A stretch of DNA of 64,000 bases from Marininema mesophilum. Its GTDB lineage: Bacteria > Bacillota > Bacilli > Thermoactinomycetales > DSM-45169. The stretch spans positions 55,852-119,851 of the forward strand of contig NZ_FNNQ01000013.1 of the NCBI RefSeq assembly GCF_900106775.1, read 5' to 3'. The notes under the pieces are model-generated. The model made no database searches. It was given only the letters and a program-made list of their open reading frames with translations, and was not told the DNA's origin. Both the position numbers and the translations under genes were made by a program. This document shows positions 8,652 through 17,454 of the stretch, one piece after another (position 1 is the stretch's first letter; the number at the start of each line of letters is the position of its first letter).

Positions 8652-9269
8652 ATGTGGTATTCCTTAGTGAAACAATTGGTGGCTTTGGCTCTGCGTCTAT
8701 ATCACCGGGTGGAGGTAACGGGAGCCTCCAACATTCCGCAAACAGGGCCGATTGTTCTTGTTGGCAATCATGTTAGTTATCTAGATCCCTTTTATATTGG
8801 AGCCTCATTTCCCCGTCAAATACACTTTATGGCTAAGGAAGAATCCTTCAAGCATCCGATTTTAAAAAGAATCCTCCTTTCATTAGAGGCTTTCCCTATC
8901 CAGCGAGGGAAGATCGATCTTCGTTCGATCCGAAAGGCTTTTGTCTACCTCAAGGAAGGTCAGGTCGTGGGGATGTTTCCTGAAGGAGGCCGCAGGGACG
9001 AAAATCCGATGGAGGAGATCAAACAGGGAGCGGCCTATATTGCATTGAAGACAACGGCACACCTTTTACCGGTCTATATCGAGGGAACCTCTCAGGCCCT
9101 TCCCCGTGATGCCAAGTGGATTCGTCCGGCTCGAATCCAGATTCGATATGGGGAACCGATTACGGTGGACCCCTCAGGAGGACGTGGGGAACAAGAACGA
9201 ATCAGCGGAGAATTATTAGAGGCTTTGCACCGATTATCTAAAAAGGGCAGTGGTCAGAGGGTTAGTTGA
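8652..9269 (+). CDS. plsC: 1-acyl-sn-glycerol-3-phosphate acyltransferase
   Basis: A 205-residue PlsC-type acyltransferase that makes phosphatidic acid from lysophosphatidate at the membrane. Block I NHVSYLDP (H-x4-D, near residue 38) carries the catalytic pair. Block III MFPEGGRRDE is near residue 112 and a Pro-rich block IV LLPVYIEGTSQAL near residue 136. A hydrophobic N terminus (WYSLVKQLVALALRLY) likely anchors it. Start ATG 8652 follows GTGAGGTG. Family is clear; it could also accept other lysophospholipids. Confidence 0.88.
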   Translation: MWYSLVKQLVALALRLYHRVEVTGASNIPQTGPIVLVGNHVSYLDPFYIGASFPRQIHFMAKEESFKHPILKRILLSLEAFPIQRGKIDLRSIRKAFVYLKEGQVVGMFPEGGRRDENPMEEIKQGAAYIALKTTAHLLPVYIEGTSQALPRDAKWIRPARIQIRYGEPITVDPSGGRGEQERISGELLEALHRLSKKGSGQRVS

Positions 9270-9315
9270 AATCCCATGATCCACTTTCTATAATGAAGGG
9301 AAGCGAGGCAGGTGA

Positions 9316-9528
9316 ATGCCGATGGACCGTAAAAAGTTCCAACTGGGGGATGTCGTTGAGATGAAGAAGGGCCATCCCTGTGGAACCAACGCCTGGAAGG
9401 TGATTCGAATGGGCATGGATATCCGAATGAAGTGTACGGGTTGTGGCCATAGTGTGTTATTGCCCCGTACTCGGTTTGAGAAGCGTTTACGGAAAGTATT
9501 GATTCCTGCCGACCCCCCTGTTGAGTGA
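9316..9528 (+). CDS. yyzM: DUF951 domain protein
   Basis: A 70-residue basic protein with the DUF951 layout: FQLGDVVEMKKGHPCG, then EWKV-like TNAWKVIRMGMDIRMKCTGCGHSVLLPR. The CGH-type cysteines suggest metal binding together with the earlier HPCG cysteine. It sits just ahead of ychF, as in Bacillus. Its function is unknown. A weak hairpin at 9563-9588 separates it from ychF. Confidence 0.8.
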   Translation: MPMDRKKFQLGDVVEMKKGHPCGTNAWKVIRMGMDIRMKCTGCGHSVLLPRTRFEKRLRKVLIPADPPVE

Positions 9529-9562
9529 GAAATATTTCCCTGATACTGAAGGTGGAGGATCT

Positions 9563-9588
9563 AAGGCACCGTCGTATAGCGGTGCTTT
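9563..9588 (+). terminator. Weak hairpin between yyzM and ychF
   Basis: Arms CACCG (9567-9571) and CGGTG (9580-9584), extended by AAG and CTT with a bulge, are followed by TTTCATTTG. It may partly end transcription before ychF. Confidence 0.45.
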
Positions 9589-9691
9589 CATTTGTGAAGA
9601 TCGAGTGGGCTTTATTAGGTAGGCATGGATTAGCGAGAAGATAAAAGAGTCCTGTGATGATGGAAGTTTAACAATCGAGGAGATGACAACG

Positions 9692-10795
9692 ATGGCACTT
9701 ACGACTGGTATTGTCGGCCTGCCCAATGTTGGCAAGTCGACCCTTTTTAATGCAATTACTCGTGCTGGAGCCGAATCAGCAAACTACCCCTTCTGTACCA
9801 TTGATCCTAATGTTGGTGTAGTTGATGTACGGGATGAGCGGATGGATAAATTAGCAGCAATGGTGAATCCCCAGCGCATTGTTCCTACTTCCTTTCAATT
9901 TACGGATATTGCTGGCCTAGTAAAGGGTGCAAGTAAAGGGGAGGGGCTAGGGAATCAGTTTCTTTCTCACATACGTGAAGTGGATGCAATCATCCATGTT
10001 GTTCGTTGCTTTGAAGATGAGAATATCGTTCATGTATCTGGTCAGGTGAATCCACTAGAGGATATGGAGACGATTAATTTGGAGCTGGTGCTCTCTGATT
10101 TAGAAACCGTAGAACGCCGTCTGGATCGGATTGCTCGGCAAAAGAAAAGTGGAGATAAGGATGCGGCAATTGAACATACCATTCTTGAGAAACTACAAGT
10201 TGCTCTTGCTGAGGGAAAGCCTGCTCGTTCGGTAGAATTGGTTGAGGACGAGCGGAAGCGGATTAACTCCCTCAATCTACTCACCCTGAAACGGATGCTC
10301 TATGCCGCCAATGTAGCTGAGGATGACGTGGCTGATGTCGATGATGTGAATCCTCATGTGGAAGCTTTAAAAAAACAAGCTCTCACTGAGGGGGCAGAAG
10401 TCGTTACGATAAGTGCACAGCTGGAAGCAGAGATCGCCGAATTGGAAGGGGAAGAACGAGAACTCTTTTTAGAAGAGCTGGGCTTGGAATCCTCTGGGCT
10501 TGATCGTTTAGTAGCGGCGGCCTACCGGCTCTTGGGACTTGCTACCTACTTTACTGCTGGTGAGAAGGAAGTTCGCGCCTGGACAATTAGACAAGGCATG
10601 CGGGCTCCCCAAGCAGCAGGAGTGATTCACTCTGATTTTGAGCGTGGCTTTATTCGTGCGGAGGTAGTGAGCTTTGAAGATTTGATGGCAGCAGGGTCGA
10701 TGCCTGGAGCACGGGAGAAGGGTCACCTTCGTTCAGAAGGAAAAGAGTATGTCGTCCATGATGGTGATGTGGTTCATTTCCGGTTCAATGTGTGA
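9692..10795 (+). CDS. ychF: Redox-regulated ATPase YchF
   Basis: A 367-residue Obg-family P-loop protein that prefers ATP over GTP and binds ribosomes. G1 GLPNVGKST is near residue 9, the G2/G3 region FTDIAGLVKGASKGEGLGNQFL near residue 65, and a long helical insertion with coiled-coil character spans about 130-200. The C-terminal TGS domain contains RAWTIRQGMRAPQAAGVIHSDFERGFIRAEV. The frame opens at 9683, but GAGGAG at 9676-9681 touches that ATG; ATG 9692 has correct spacing and gives the standard MALTTGIVG start. Confidence 0.95.
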   Translation: MALTTGIVGLPNVGKSTLFNAITRAGAESANYPFCTIDPNVGVVDVRDERMDKLAAMVNPQRIVPTSFQFTDIAGLVKGASKGEGLGNQFLSHIREVDAIIHVVRCFEDENIVHVSGQVNPLEDMETINLELVLSDLETVERRLDRIARQKKSGDKDAAIEHTILEKLQVALAEGKPARSVELVEDERKRINSLNLLTLKRMLYAANVAEDDVADVDDVNPHVEALKKQALTEGAEVVTISAQLEAEIAELEGEERELFLEELGLESSGLDRLVAAAYRLLGLATYFTAGEKEVRAWTIRQGMRAPQAAGVIHSDFERGFIRAEVVSFEDLMAAGSMPGAREKGHLRSEGKEYVVHDGDVVHFRFNV

Positions 10796-10812
10796 CGATC
10801 AATCGTCAATTC

Positions 10813-10841
10813 TTGTCAAATGCGGCTTGCTCTGATAAAAT
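10813..10841 (+). promoter_or_regulatory. Housekeeping promoter for rpsF-ssb-rpsR
   Basis: TTGTCA at 10813-10818 and TAAAAT at 10836-10841 are spaced by 17 bases, a good sigma-A promoter. It lies about 100 bp ahead of rpsF, leaving room for a structured leader. Confidence 0.65.
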
Positions 10842-10849
10842 AAGACATC

Positions 10850-10895
10850 GTGAATAGGTTCTTAATCATGTAGGCATTTTTGCCTTGCTATTCAC
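10850..10895 (+). ncRNA. Possible S6 ribosomal-protein leader
   Basis: GTGAATAG (10850-10857) pairs with CTATTCAC (10888-10895), enclosing an inner stem around AGGCATTTTTGCCT. A cis-acting RNA bound by S6:S18 is known upstream of rpsF in many bacteria. Position and shape fit, but I did not confirm the conserved loop bases. Confidence 0.4.
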
Positions 10896-10943
10896 TCCTT
10901 GCCCATTTGAGGGCCGCTTAGTCCAAAAGGAGGTGGAAAACAA

Positions 10944-11237
10944 ATGCACAAGTATGAGCTGATGTACATTGTCCGTCCGGAACTGGACGAAGAAAAGCTG
11001 AACGCTAACCGTGAAAAGGTACAAGACGTGATCACCCAGAACGAAGGGGAGACCGTTGAGCTAAAGCATTTCGGCAAACGCCGTCTCGCTTATGAAATCA
11101 ATGACAATCGTGAAGGTATCTATACCGTCATTACGTTCAATGGTGTGGAAGCGACTGTGAACGAGCTTGATCGTTTGATCAAGCTGAATGATGACGTAGT
11201 CCGTCACATGGTTATTAACATTGACGATAAAAAATAA
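10944..11237 (+). CDS. rpsF: Ribosomal protein S6
   Basis: A 97-residue small-subunit protein that partners with S18 on the platform. It begins KYELMYIVRPELDEEK and has the central GKRRLAYEINDNREGIYTV beta-strand segment typical of S6. AAAGGAGGTGG precedes ATG 10944. It is first in the rpsF-ssb-rpsR operon. Confidence 0.97.
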   Translation: MHKYELMYIVRPELDEEKLNANREKVQDVITQNEGETVELKHFGKRRLAYEINDNREGIYTVITFNGVEATVNELDRLIKLNDDVVRHMVINIDDKK

Positions 11238-11330
11238 GGGCTTCGGAGAGAGAGTATCGGCCCAAAGGGACAGACAGTTCCCGCTGAACTGTTGAACTGA
11301 CGGGCTGTAGCCCGAAAGGAGAGGTGCCCT

Positions 11331-11804
11331 ATGTTGAATCGGGTCGTACTAATCGGTCGTCTGACGAAGGATCCGGAACTTCGGTACACTCCAAATGGAG
11401 TAGCGGTAGCTAGCTTCCGTTTGGCGGTGGATCGTCCTTTCACTAACCAGCAAGGTGAAAAGGAAGCTGACTTCATCGATATCGTTGCCTGGCGTCAGCT
11501 GGGTGAAACGGTCGCTAACTATATGAAAAAGGGTCGGCTAGTCGCTGTCGAAGGACGCTTACAAATTCGTAGTTATGAAAATCAGGAAGGTCGCCGGATA
11601 CGAGTTTCGGAAGTAGTTGCGGATAATGTTCGCTTCTTGGAATCTCGTTCTCAAGTTGCCGCTGCTGATGCTGGCTCAAGTTATAGCCAGGACCACGGAA
11701 ATAGTGGCGGTGGGAATTATGGAGGGGGTCGTAGCCCTTCCAATGATCCCTTTGCTGATGATGGAAAACCGATTGATATCTCCGATGACGACTTGCCCTT
11801 CTAA
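11331..11804 (+). CDS. ssb: Single-stranded DNA-binding protein
   Basis: A 157-residue SSB. The OB fold begins MLNRVVLIGRLTKDPELRYT and continues ADFIDIVAWRQLGETVANYMKKG. A Gly/Ser/Asn-rich linker (about residues 110-140) leads to the acidic tip DISDDDLPF, which recruits repair and replication proteins. AAAGGAGAGG precedes the start. It lies between rpsF and rpsR, as in Bacillus ssbA. Confidence 0.97.
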   Translation: MLNRVVLIGRLTKDPELRYTPNGVAVASFRLAVDRPFTNQQGEKEADFIDIVAWRQLGETVANYMKKGRLVAVEGRLQIRSYENQEGRRIRVSEVVADNVRFLESRSQVAAADAGSSYSQDHGNSGGGNYGGGRSPSNDPFADDGKPIDISDDDLPF

Positions 11805-11843
11805 TTATGGGTTGAATGATTCAAGTTGAGAGGAGGAAATCAC

Positions 11844-12071
11844 ATGGCACGCCGTCGTGGAAATAAACGCCGTAAGGTATGTTTCTTTACGGTTAACAAG
11901 ATCCAGTATATCGATTATAAAGATATCGATTTGCTTCGGAAGTTTGTAAGTGAACGCGGCAAGATCCTGCCTCGCCGTGTAACGGGTACTTCTTCCAAGT
12001 ATCAACGGCAATTGACCCGGGCAATTAAACGGGCACGGCAAATGGCACTTTTGCCCTACGCTACAGATTGA
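11844..12071 (+). CDS. rpsR: Ribosomal protein S18
   Basis: A 75-residue basic protein beginning MARRRGNKRRK, with VCFFTVNKIQYIDYKD and RGKILPRRVTGT, the S18 signature. The frame is open further upstream, but GAGAGGAGG before ATG 11844 fixes the start. It closes the operon and is followed by a terminator. Confidence 0.97.
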   Translation: MARRRGNKRRKVCFFTVNKIQYIDYKDIDLLRKFVSERGKILPRRVTGTSSKYQRQLTRAIKRARQMALLPYATD

Positions 12072-12072
12072 T

Positions 12073-12108
12073 AAAAGAGAAGGGGTGTGGAAACGCCTCT
12101 TCTTTTTT
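12073..12108 (+). terminator. Terminator of the rpsF-ssb-rpsR operon
   Basis: AGAGAAGGGGTGT pairs with ACGCCTCTTCT, using G-U pairs, around a short GGAA-type loop, followed by a run of six T. Textbook intrinsic terminator. Confidence 0.85.
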
Positions 12109-12216
12109 GTATCATTACTTGTATCACAGAGCGAGAGAAGGGAAACTTGAAAAGGAGGAATCTGTCTTTCTTTTGTCGAACAAGCTCCCATAGCCTGACA
12201 AAGGAGTGCGGAGCCT

Positions 12217-12528
12217 ATGAGTCGGCCAGAACGGAATGTCCACATTGCTAAAAGTGTAAAAGTGATTGAATGGCTTAAGACCGAAATGTTGGATCAGGTC
12301 TCTAATTTATATAAAGGGCTTCATCAAGCTAATCAGTCGTTAATTTCTGATAGTCTAGCAAGTCTTGTGGTCGTCGTTTATGTTTTGGCTCGGCGGGTGG
12401 GGGTATCCTATCGTGAGATCGATCAAAATGTTGCTCGAAAGCTACGTGAACATACAAGGGAAGGACACCAGTTAGAAGAGTGGTACGGAGATCTCTCCCA
12501 ATTGGAAGAATACATCAACAAGAGGTGA
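12217..12528 (+). CDS. MazG-like protein
   Basis: A 103-residue all-alpha protein that resembles the short MazG-like family found next to yybS in Bacillales (KSVKVIEWLKTEMLDQVSNLYKGL then DSLASLVVVVYVLARRVG). True MazG proteins hydrolyse nucleoside triphosphates using an EExxE cluster; this one lacks a clear cluster, so activity is doubtful. It begins 8 bp before yybS and is likely in one operon with yybS-gdpP-rplI. Confidence 0.7.
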   Translation: MSRPERNVHIAKSVKVIEWLKTEMLDQVSNLYKGLHQANQSLISDSLASLVVVVYVLARRVGVSYREIDQNVARKLREHTREGHQLEEWYGDLSQLEEYINKR

Positions 12529-12535
12529 CTGGAGT

Positions 12536-13450
12536 TTGTCCCGATTTGCAGATGCACGGTATGGATTAATTACTTTTGGGATTTTTATTCTGTTGATAGT
12601 TAGTTTATTGACTCCTTTTTCGTTACTGACGATCTGGTTTTTGCCACTTCCTTTTTTCCTCCATGGTGCACGTTGGGGAGGAAGGTCGTTGATCTTCCCT
12701 GTGACGGTATCAGGATTGTTCATCTTGTTTCTTTTCCCCCATGCTCTGGTACTTTCCCTCTATGGGTTCTCAGTGGTGACGGGTAGTGTGATGGGGTTAT
12801 TGTACCGTAGAGAGAATGTATCAGGAACGGATGTCGTATTAGGAGGCGTTATTGCTGCCTGGGTAAGCATGCTGTTGATCGTGATCGTGACAGCTTCTTT
12901 TACCGATCTTTTTTCTGAGTTAGCAGCTAACTGGGACAAACAGTGGCAACTAATGGAACAAAAGGTGAAGTCGCTCGGGACAGTAGAGAAACTACCTAAT
13001 CCGCAAAATATGGGGAAAGTATTGCCAGGGATGCTTCTTTTGACGTTACTTCCCTTTCCCATCCTTAATTTTGTGTTGGGTCGCCGCTTCCTAAAACGCT
13101 CGGGACTGCCAAGAAAAGAGATGATTCCTTTTTACACATGGCGGTTACCACGTTCCTTTTTCTATTTTTATTTTGTATCGCTAGCGGGTTTATTGGTTAC
13201 TTCTAGTGAAGCATCCGGATCCTTCGATCTTTTGTTTAGCAATGCGGTGGCTTTGTTATATGTCTTGTTTATGATTCAGGGTTGGTCATTCATTTCCTAC
13301 ATTCTCCATACACGAGGGAAAAGTAAAAAATGGATGATTCTCGTGGTAGTGATATCCCTGATGATTCCTCCTGCAACTGTGGTACTACATCTGTTAGGGG
13401 TTCTTGATACAGGGACTCAGATACGTCAACGGATAAAAGGGCGGGGCTAA
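12536..13450 (+). CDS. yybS: YybS family membrane protein (DUF2232)
   Basis: A 304-residue protein with about seven or eight membrane helices, for example LITFGIFILLIVSLLTPFS near residue 10 and MLLTLLPFPILNFVLGRRFL in the second half. It matches DUF2232/YybS by composition, length and position directly ahead of gdpP. TTG 12536 is the probable start, with TGGAGT upstream. The function is unknown; some relatives resemble ECF transporter S components. Confidence 0.82.
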   Translation: MSRFADARYGLITFGIFILLIVSLLTPFSLLTIWFLPLPFFLHGARWGGRSLIFPVTVSGLFILFLFPHALVLSLYGFSVVTGSVMGLLYRRENVSGTDVVLGGVIAAWVSMLLIVIVTASFTDLFSELAANWDKQWQLMEQKVKSLGTVEKLPNPQNMGKVLPGMLLLTLLPFPILNFVLGRRFLKRSGLPRKEMIPFYTWRLPRSFFYFYFVSLAGLLVTSSEASGSFDLLFSNAVALLYVLFMIQGWSFISYILHTRGKSKKWMILVVVISLMIPPATVVLHLLGVLDTGTQIRQRIKGRG

Positions 13451-13547
13451 GGGACTATCGCTATCAATTCCAGTGGAGCTGGGGTAAAATAGGCACATAA
13501 GCTCGGATTCCTGAGCAAGAGTGAATCCGGGGCGAGGGGTTGTCAAC

Positions 13548-15506
13548 ATGCCAAAGTTCATTATTAAGCGCTGGCACGGCTTCCACATGGTGTTTGCCAT
13601 GGGTTTCATCTTGGTTCTCATAGCGCTTCTTTCTATATACCAATGGGAATACAGTTTATTTGGCTTGGCTATTTTTTTGGTTTCAGGTAGCCTCTTGTTT
13701 CAAGCAGAGAGGGCTTTTCGCAAAGAGTTTATTGACTATGTGCAGACCCTATCCCAGCGAGTTAAGGGTGCGAGTCAGGCAGCAGTGACTCACATGCCAG
13801 TGGGGATCCTCCTGTATAATCGAAAAGGTGAGATCGAATGGCATAACCCCTATGTGCGAGAGATGACGAATCGGGAAGGTATAGTTGGTTTACTAGTAAG
13901 CGAAGTTTTCCCCCGTCTCGCTAGCGAGGATACAGAACCAAAACGGATTCATTTTGACGATAGCACCTTTGAAGTGATTCACCACACGGATGAACGACTT
14001 TACTTTTTTCGGGATATTACAAAATTAGAGCGTTTAAAAGAACGACATGAAAATGAGCGAAACGTGATTGGTTTCCTTCATATGGATAACTTTGATGAAG
14101 CGGGAACAGGGCTGGATGAACAGGAACGGACCCTATTGATGACCAATGTGACCGCAGCGATCACTCGCTGGGCCCAGGAACATGACATCAGTATGCGCCG
14201 TTTTGATTCGGAGAAGTTTTTTATGGTGCTCCAACGGCGCTCCCTGGATAAGCTGATTAAAAGTCGTTTTGATATCCTTGATGTCGTTCGGGAGTTAACG
14301 CGGCAAAATAAAATTCCGATCACACTTTCCATCGGTCTAGCCGCGGCGGGTATCTCGATGGTGGATCAAACGCGTGCAGCGGAGGCGTCACTCGATATTG
14401 CCCTGGCAAGAGGAGGGGATCAGGCGGCGGTCCAAGATGGTGAGCGTGTGGTTTTCTTCGGTGGGAAAACCAATGCGGTAGAAAAACGGACACGGGTACG
14501 TGCACGGGTGATTTCCTATGCATTATCCAACCTGATCCGGGATAGTGAGCGGGTACTCATCATGGGTCATGAACGGCCGGATATGGACGCCTTAGGGGCC
14601 GCTATCGGTGTACTGAGGGCAGTGCAGAATGCGGATCGAGAGGGTCATATCGTACTGGCAGAATCAAACCCCTCTATCGATGGGCTGATGGATGCTGTTG
14701 AAAAAGACGAGCAATTGAGTGAATCCGTAGTGAATCCAGAACGGGCTTTACAATTGGTGAACTCAGGAACGCTATTAATTTTAGTCGATACCCATAAGCC
14801 TTCCCTTACTATTGAGCCAAAGCTAGTCGAAAAAGCGGATCGGGTCGTCGTGATCGATCACCATCGTCGGGGAGAAGAATTTGTAAAGGACCCGGTATTG
14901 GTATATCTGGAACCTTATGCCTCCTCAACAAGTGAATTGGTGACGGAGCTCCTTCAATATCAAGATGAGCGCTTAGAGATGGATACATTGGAGGCAACAG
15001 CACTCTTTGCTGGAATTGTGGTAGATACGAAGAGCTTTGCCTTCCGCTCAGGGTCGCGCACCTTCGAAGCGGCCTCCTTTCTCCGTCGTCATGGAGCCGA
15101 TTTAGCCATGGTTCAAACCCTGTTAAAAGAGGACTTGGATCGTTTTGTGAAACGGGCTGAGATTGTCAAAAACACAGAAGTGGTATACGATAAAATTGCG
15201 ATTACGGTCGGCGAAGAGAAGGAAGTATATGATCAATTGGTGATCGCCCAGGCGGCAGATACTCTGTTATCGATGAAGGGTATCAGTGCATCCTTTGTCA
15301 TCGGTATGCGTAATGACGGGAAGACAGCGATTAGTGCACGCTCCCTTGGAGATATCAATGTTCAACTGATCATGGAAGAACTAGGTGGTGGAGGTCATCT
15401 TACCAATGCTGCCTGCCAATTTGAAGAATTTACACCAGCCGAGGTAAGGGATAGCCTACTTTCGGTTTTAAAAGAGACCTTTGAGGAAGGGGACGACACC
15501 GGATGA
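13548..15506 (+). CDS. gdpP: Cyclic-di-AMP phosphodiesterase GdpP
   Basis: A 652-residue membrane protein that cleaves c-di-AMP to pApA. In order: two membrane helices (about residues 10-55), a small PAS domain (near 75-150), a degenerate GGDEF domain (about 165-300) and the DHH/DHHA1 hydrolase. The hydrolase shows MGHERPDMDALGAAIG, LVDTHKPSL, VIDHHRRGEEF and, at the end, MEELGGGGHLTNAACQF. The metal-binding residues D and H are in place, so it should be active. ATG 13548 with CGAGGGG upstream is preferred over an earlier in-frame GTG. The stop overlaps rplI by 4 bp. Confidence 0.93.
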   Translation: MPKFIIKRWHGFHMVFAMGFILVLIALLSIYQWEYSLFGLAIFLVSGSLLFQAERAFRKEFIDYVQTLSQRVKGASQAAVTHMPVGILLYNRKGEIEWHNPYVREMTNREGIVGLLVSEVFPRLASEDTEPKRIHFDDSTFEVIHHTDERLYFFRDITKLERLKERHENERNVIGFLHMDNFDEAGTGLDEQERTLLMTNVTAAITRWAQEHDISMRRFDSEKFFMVLQRRSLDKLIKSRFDILDVVRELTRQNKIPITLSIGLAAAGISMVDQTRAAEASLDIALARGGDQAAVQDGERVVFFGGKTNAVEKRTRVRARVISYALSNLIRDSERVLIMGHERPDMDALGAAIGVLRAVQNADREGHIVLAESNPSIDGLMDAVEKDEQLSESVVNPERALQLVNSGTLLILVDTHKPSLTIEPKLVEKADRVVVIDHHRRGEEFVKDPVLVYLEPYASSTSELVTELLQYQDERLEMDTLEATALFAGIVVDTKSFAFRSGSRTFEAASFLRRHGADLAMVQTLLKEDLDRFVKRAEIVKNTEVVYDKIAITVGEEKEVYDQLVIAQAADTLLSMKGISASFVIGMRNDGKTAISARSLGDINVQLIMEELGGGGHLTNAACQFEEFTPAEVRDSLLSVLKETFEEGDDTG

Positions 15507-15952
15507 AGGTGATTTTCCAACAAGATGTCAAAGGACAAGGAAAAAAAGGGGAAGTAAAAGAAGTATCCGAAGGGTATGCGCGTAACTATCTGCTCCCTCG
15601 TAAATTAGTCGTGGAGGCCTCTGCAGGAAATATGAACTCCCTGAAGGAACAAAAACGACGGGATGAAGAGCGGAAAGTGGTGGAACTGGAACAAGCAAAG
15701 AAATTCGCTGAGCAATTAGCGAAATTGGATATTACCTTGCACTCGAAAGCGGGTGAAGGTGGGCGTCTCTTTGGATCGATCACATCCAAACAGATCAGCC
15801 AACACTTAAAAAGGGAGCAAGGAATCTCCTTGGACAAGAAGAAAATCGAGTTGGATGAACCGATTCGTAGCCTCGGTGTAACGAAGATCCCTGTGAAACT
15901 TCACCCGAAGGTAAAGACTACTCTTTCTGTTCAAGTACTGGAAGAGAAGTGA
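15503..15952 (+). CDS. rplI: Ribosomal protein L9
   Basis: A 149-residue two-domain protein. The N domain MKVIFQQDVKGQGKKGEVKEVSEGYARNYLLPR is unmistakable for L9; a long connecting helix (about 45-75) leads to the C domain with GRLFGSITSKQI. It overlaps the end of gdpP by 4 bp, so the two are co-translated, and a strong terminator follows. Confidence 0.97.
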   Translation: MKVIFQQDVKGQGKKGEVKEVSEGYARNYLLPRKLVVEASAGNMNSLKEQKRRDEERKVVELEQAKKFAEQLAKLDITLHSKAGEGGRLFGSITSKQISQHLKREQGISLDKKKIELDEPIRSLGVTKIPVKLHPKVKTTLSVQVLEEK

Positions 15953-15969
15953 TTCAATCGGTTTCTCTG

Positions 15970-15998
15970 GCGCTCCACAGGGAGTGGGGCGCTTTTTT
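15970..15998 (+). terminator. Terminator after rplI
   Basis: GCGCTCCAC (15970-15978) pairs with GTGGGGCGC (15984-15992), followed by TTTTTTG. It separates rplI from the helicase gene. Confidence 0.8.
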
Positions 15999-16026
15999 GT
16001 TGCCGTAAGAAGGGAGGAGGAGAACA

Positions 16027-17379
16027 ATGAGTGAGCTGTTTGCGGATCGAATGCCGCCACATAATCAAGAAGCGGAGCAGGCGGTGCTGGGTGCTGTCCT
16101 GATCGAACCTTCGGTGTTAGCCACCGTTACAGAACGAATACAACCTGAGGATTTATACCGGCAGGCCCACCAGCGCTTACTCCAAGTGATTATGGATTTG
16201 GCGGAACAGGGAGAACCCGTCGATCTTGTGACGCTCACCTCAGAATTATCCGACCGGAAACTACTGGACGAAGTCGGAGGCGTTTCTTATCTGACCGAGC
16301 TGGTGCAAACCGTTCCTACGGCGGCCAATGTAGAGTACTATGCACGGATTGTGGAGGAGAAGGCGGTTCTTCGCAGGCTTATCCGTACAGCGACCGAAAT
16401 CGCTACTTCAGGATACTCGGGTGGGGAAGAGATCTCTTCTGTGATCGATACCGCTGAGAAAAAGATCCTGGAGATTTCCCAGCGGCGGATGCGCCGGGAT
16501 GGATTCCTACCCATTCGGGATGTATTGATGGATACCTATGAGCGGATCGAAAGCCTTCACTATAACCAGGGTCAACTGACTGGGGTTCCTTCAGGGTATA
16601 CGGACCTTGATCGGATGACCTCAGGCTTCCAAAATTCAGATCTCATCATCCTTGCCGCTCGGCCCGCAATGGGGAAAACCGCCTTCGCCCTCAATGTGGC
16701 GCAAAATGTGGCTGTAAGAAGTGGGAAACCCGTCGCTATCTTTAACTTGGAGATGTCAGCCCCTCAGTTGGTACAACGGATGCTTGCCTGTGAAGGCAAT
16801 ATTGATGCCCAGGTCTTTCGTACCGGCCAACTGAAGGAAGAAGACTGGGAAAAGCTAACCATGGCGATCAGTAGCCTTGCGGAAGCCCCGATCTTTATCG
16901 ATGATACCCCAGGGATCAATGTCTTTGACATCCGGGCGAAGTTACGTCGCCTCCAGGCGGAACATGGTTTAGGGATGGTGATGATCGACTATCTCCAGTT
17001 GATTGAAGGACGAGGAAAAGATAGCCGCCAACAGGAGATTTCTGAGATTTCCCGTTCTCTGAAACTATTGGCACGGGAGTTAAACTGTCCAGTCATCGCG
17101 TTATCCCAGCTTTCTCGTGCGGTAGAGCAAAGACAGGATAAGCGTCCGATGTTATCGGACTTGCGGGAATCCGGCTCGATTGAGCAAGATGCAGATATTG
17201 TATCTTTTCTTTATCGGGATGACTATTACAACGAGGAGTCAGAGAAGAAGAATATTACAGAAGTGATTCTAGCCAAACACCGGAACGGTCCGGTAGGTAA
17301 AGTAGAACTACTCTTCCTGAAAAACTACAATAAATTCCTCAGCCTGGACTTGCGTCATGGTCAGGCAATGGGTGGATAA
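16027..17379 (+). CDS. dnaB: Replicative DNA helicase (DnaB family; DnaC in Bacillus)
   Basis: A 450-residue hexameric helicase. The N-terminal domain starts DRMPPHNQEAEQAVLGAVL. The linker leads to a RecA-like motor with Walker A AARPAMGKTAFALN (near residue 216), FNLEMSAPQLVQRM, Walker B MVMIDYLQLIEG (near 318), ALSQLSRAVEQR and DLRESGSIEQDADIV. No intein is present. Start ATG 16027 follows GGGAGGAGG. It lies between rplI and purA, as in Bacillus. Confidence 0.97.
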   Translation: MSELFADRMPPHNQEAEQAVLGAVLIEPSVLATVTERIQPEDLYRQAHQRLLQVIMDLAEQGEPVDLVTLTSELSDRKLLDEVGGVSYLTELVQTVPTAANVEYYARIVEEKAVLRRLIRTATEIATSGYSGGEEISSVIDTAEKKILEISQRRMRRDGFLPIRDVLMDTYERIESLHYNQGQLTGVPSGYTDLDRMTSGFQNSDLIILAARPAMGKTAFALNVAQNVAVRSGKPVAIFNLEMSAPQLVQRMLACEGNIDAQVFRTGQLKEEDWEKLTMAISSLAEAPIFIDDTPGINVFDIRAKLRRLQAEHGLGMVMIDYLQLIEGRGKDSRQQEISEISRSLKLLARELNCPVIALSQLSRAVEQRQDKRPMLSDLRESGSIEQDADIVSFLYRDDYYNEESEKKNITEVILAKHRNGPVGKVELLFLKNYNKFLSLDLRHGQAMGG

Positions 17380-17387
17380 TCAGTGCG

Positions 17388-17445
17388 AAACCTCCTTACT
17401 TAATCGACAGCTCTGGAGTCTGTGGATGAGTAAGGAGGTTTTATG
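17388..17445 (+). terminator. Terminator after the helicase gene
   Basis: AAACCTCCTTACT (17388-17400) pairs with AGTAAGGAGGTTT (17429-17441), a 13-bp perfect stem with a long loop containing a small inner hairpin, then TTAT. Confidence 0.75.
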
Positions 17446-17454
17446 TAGTCATTT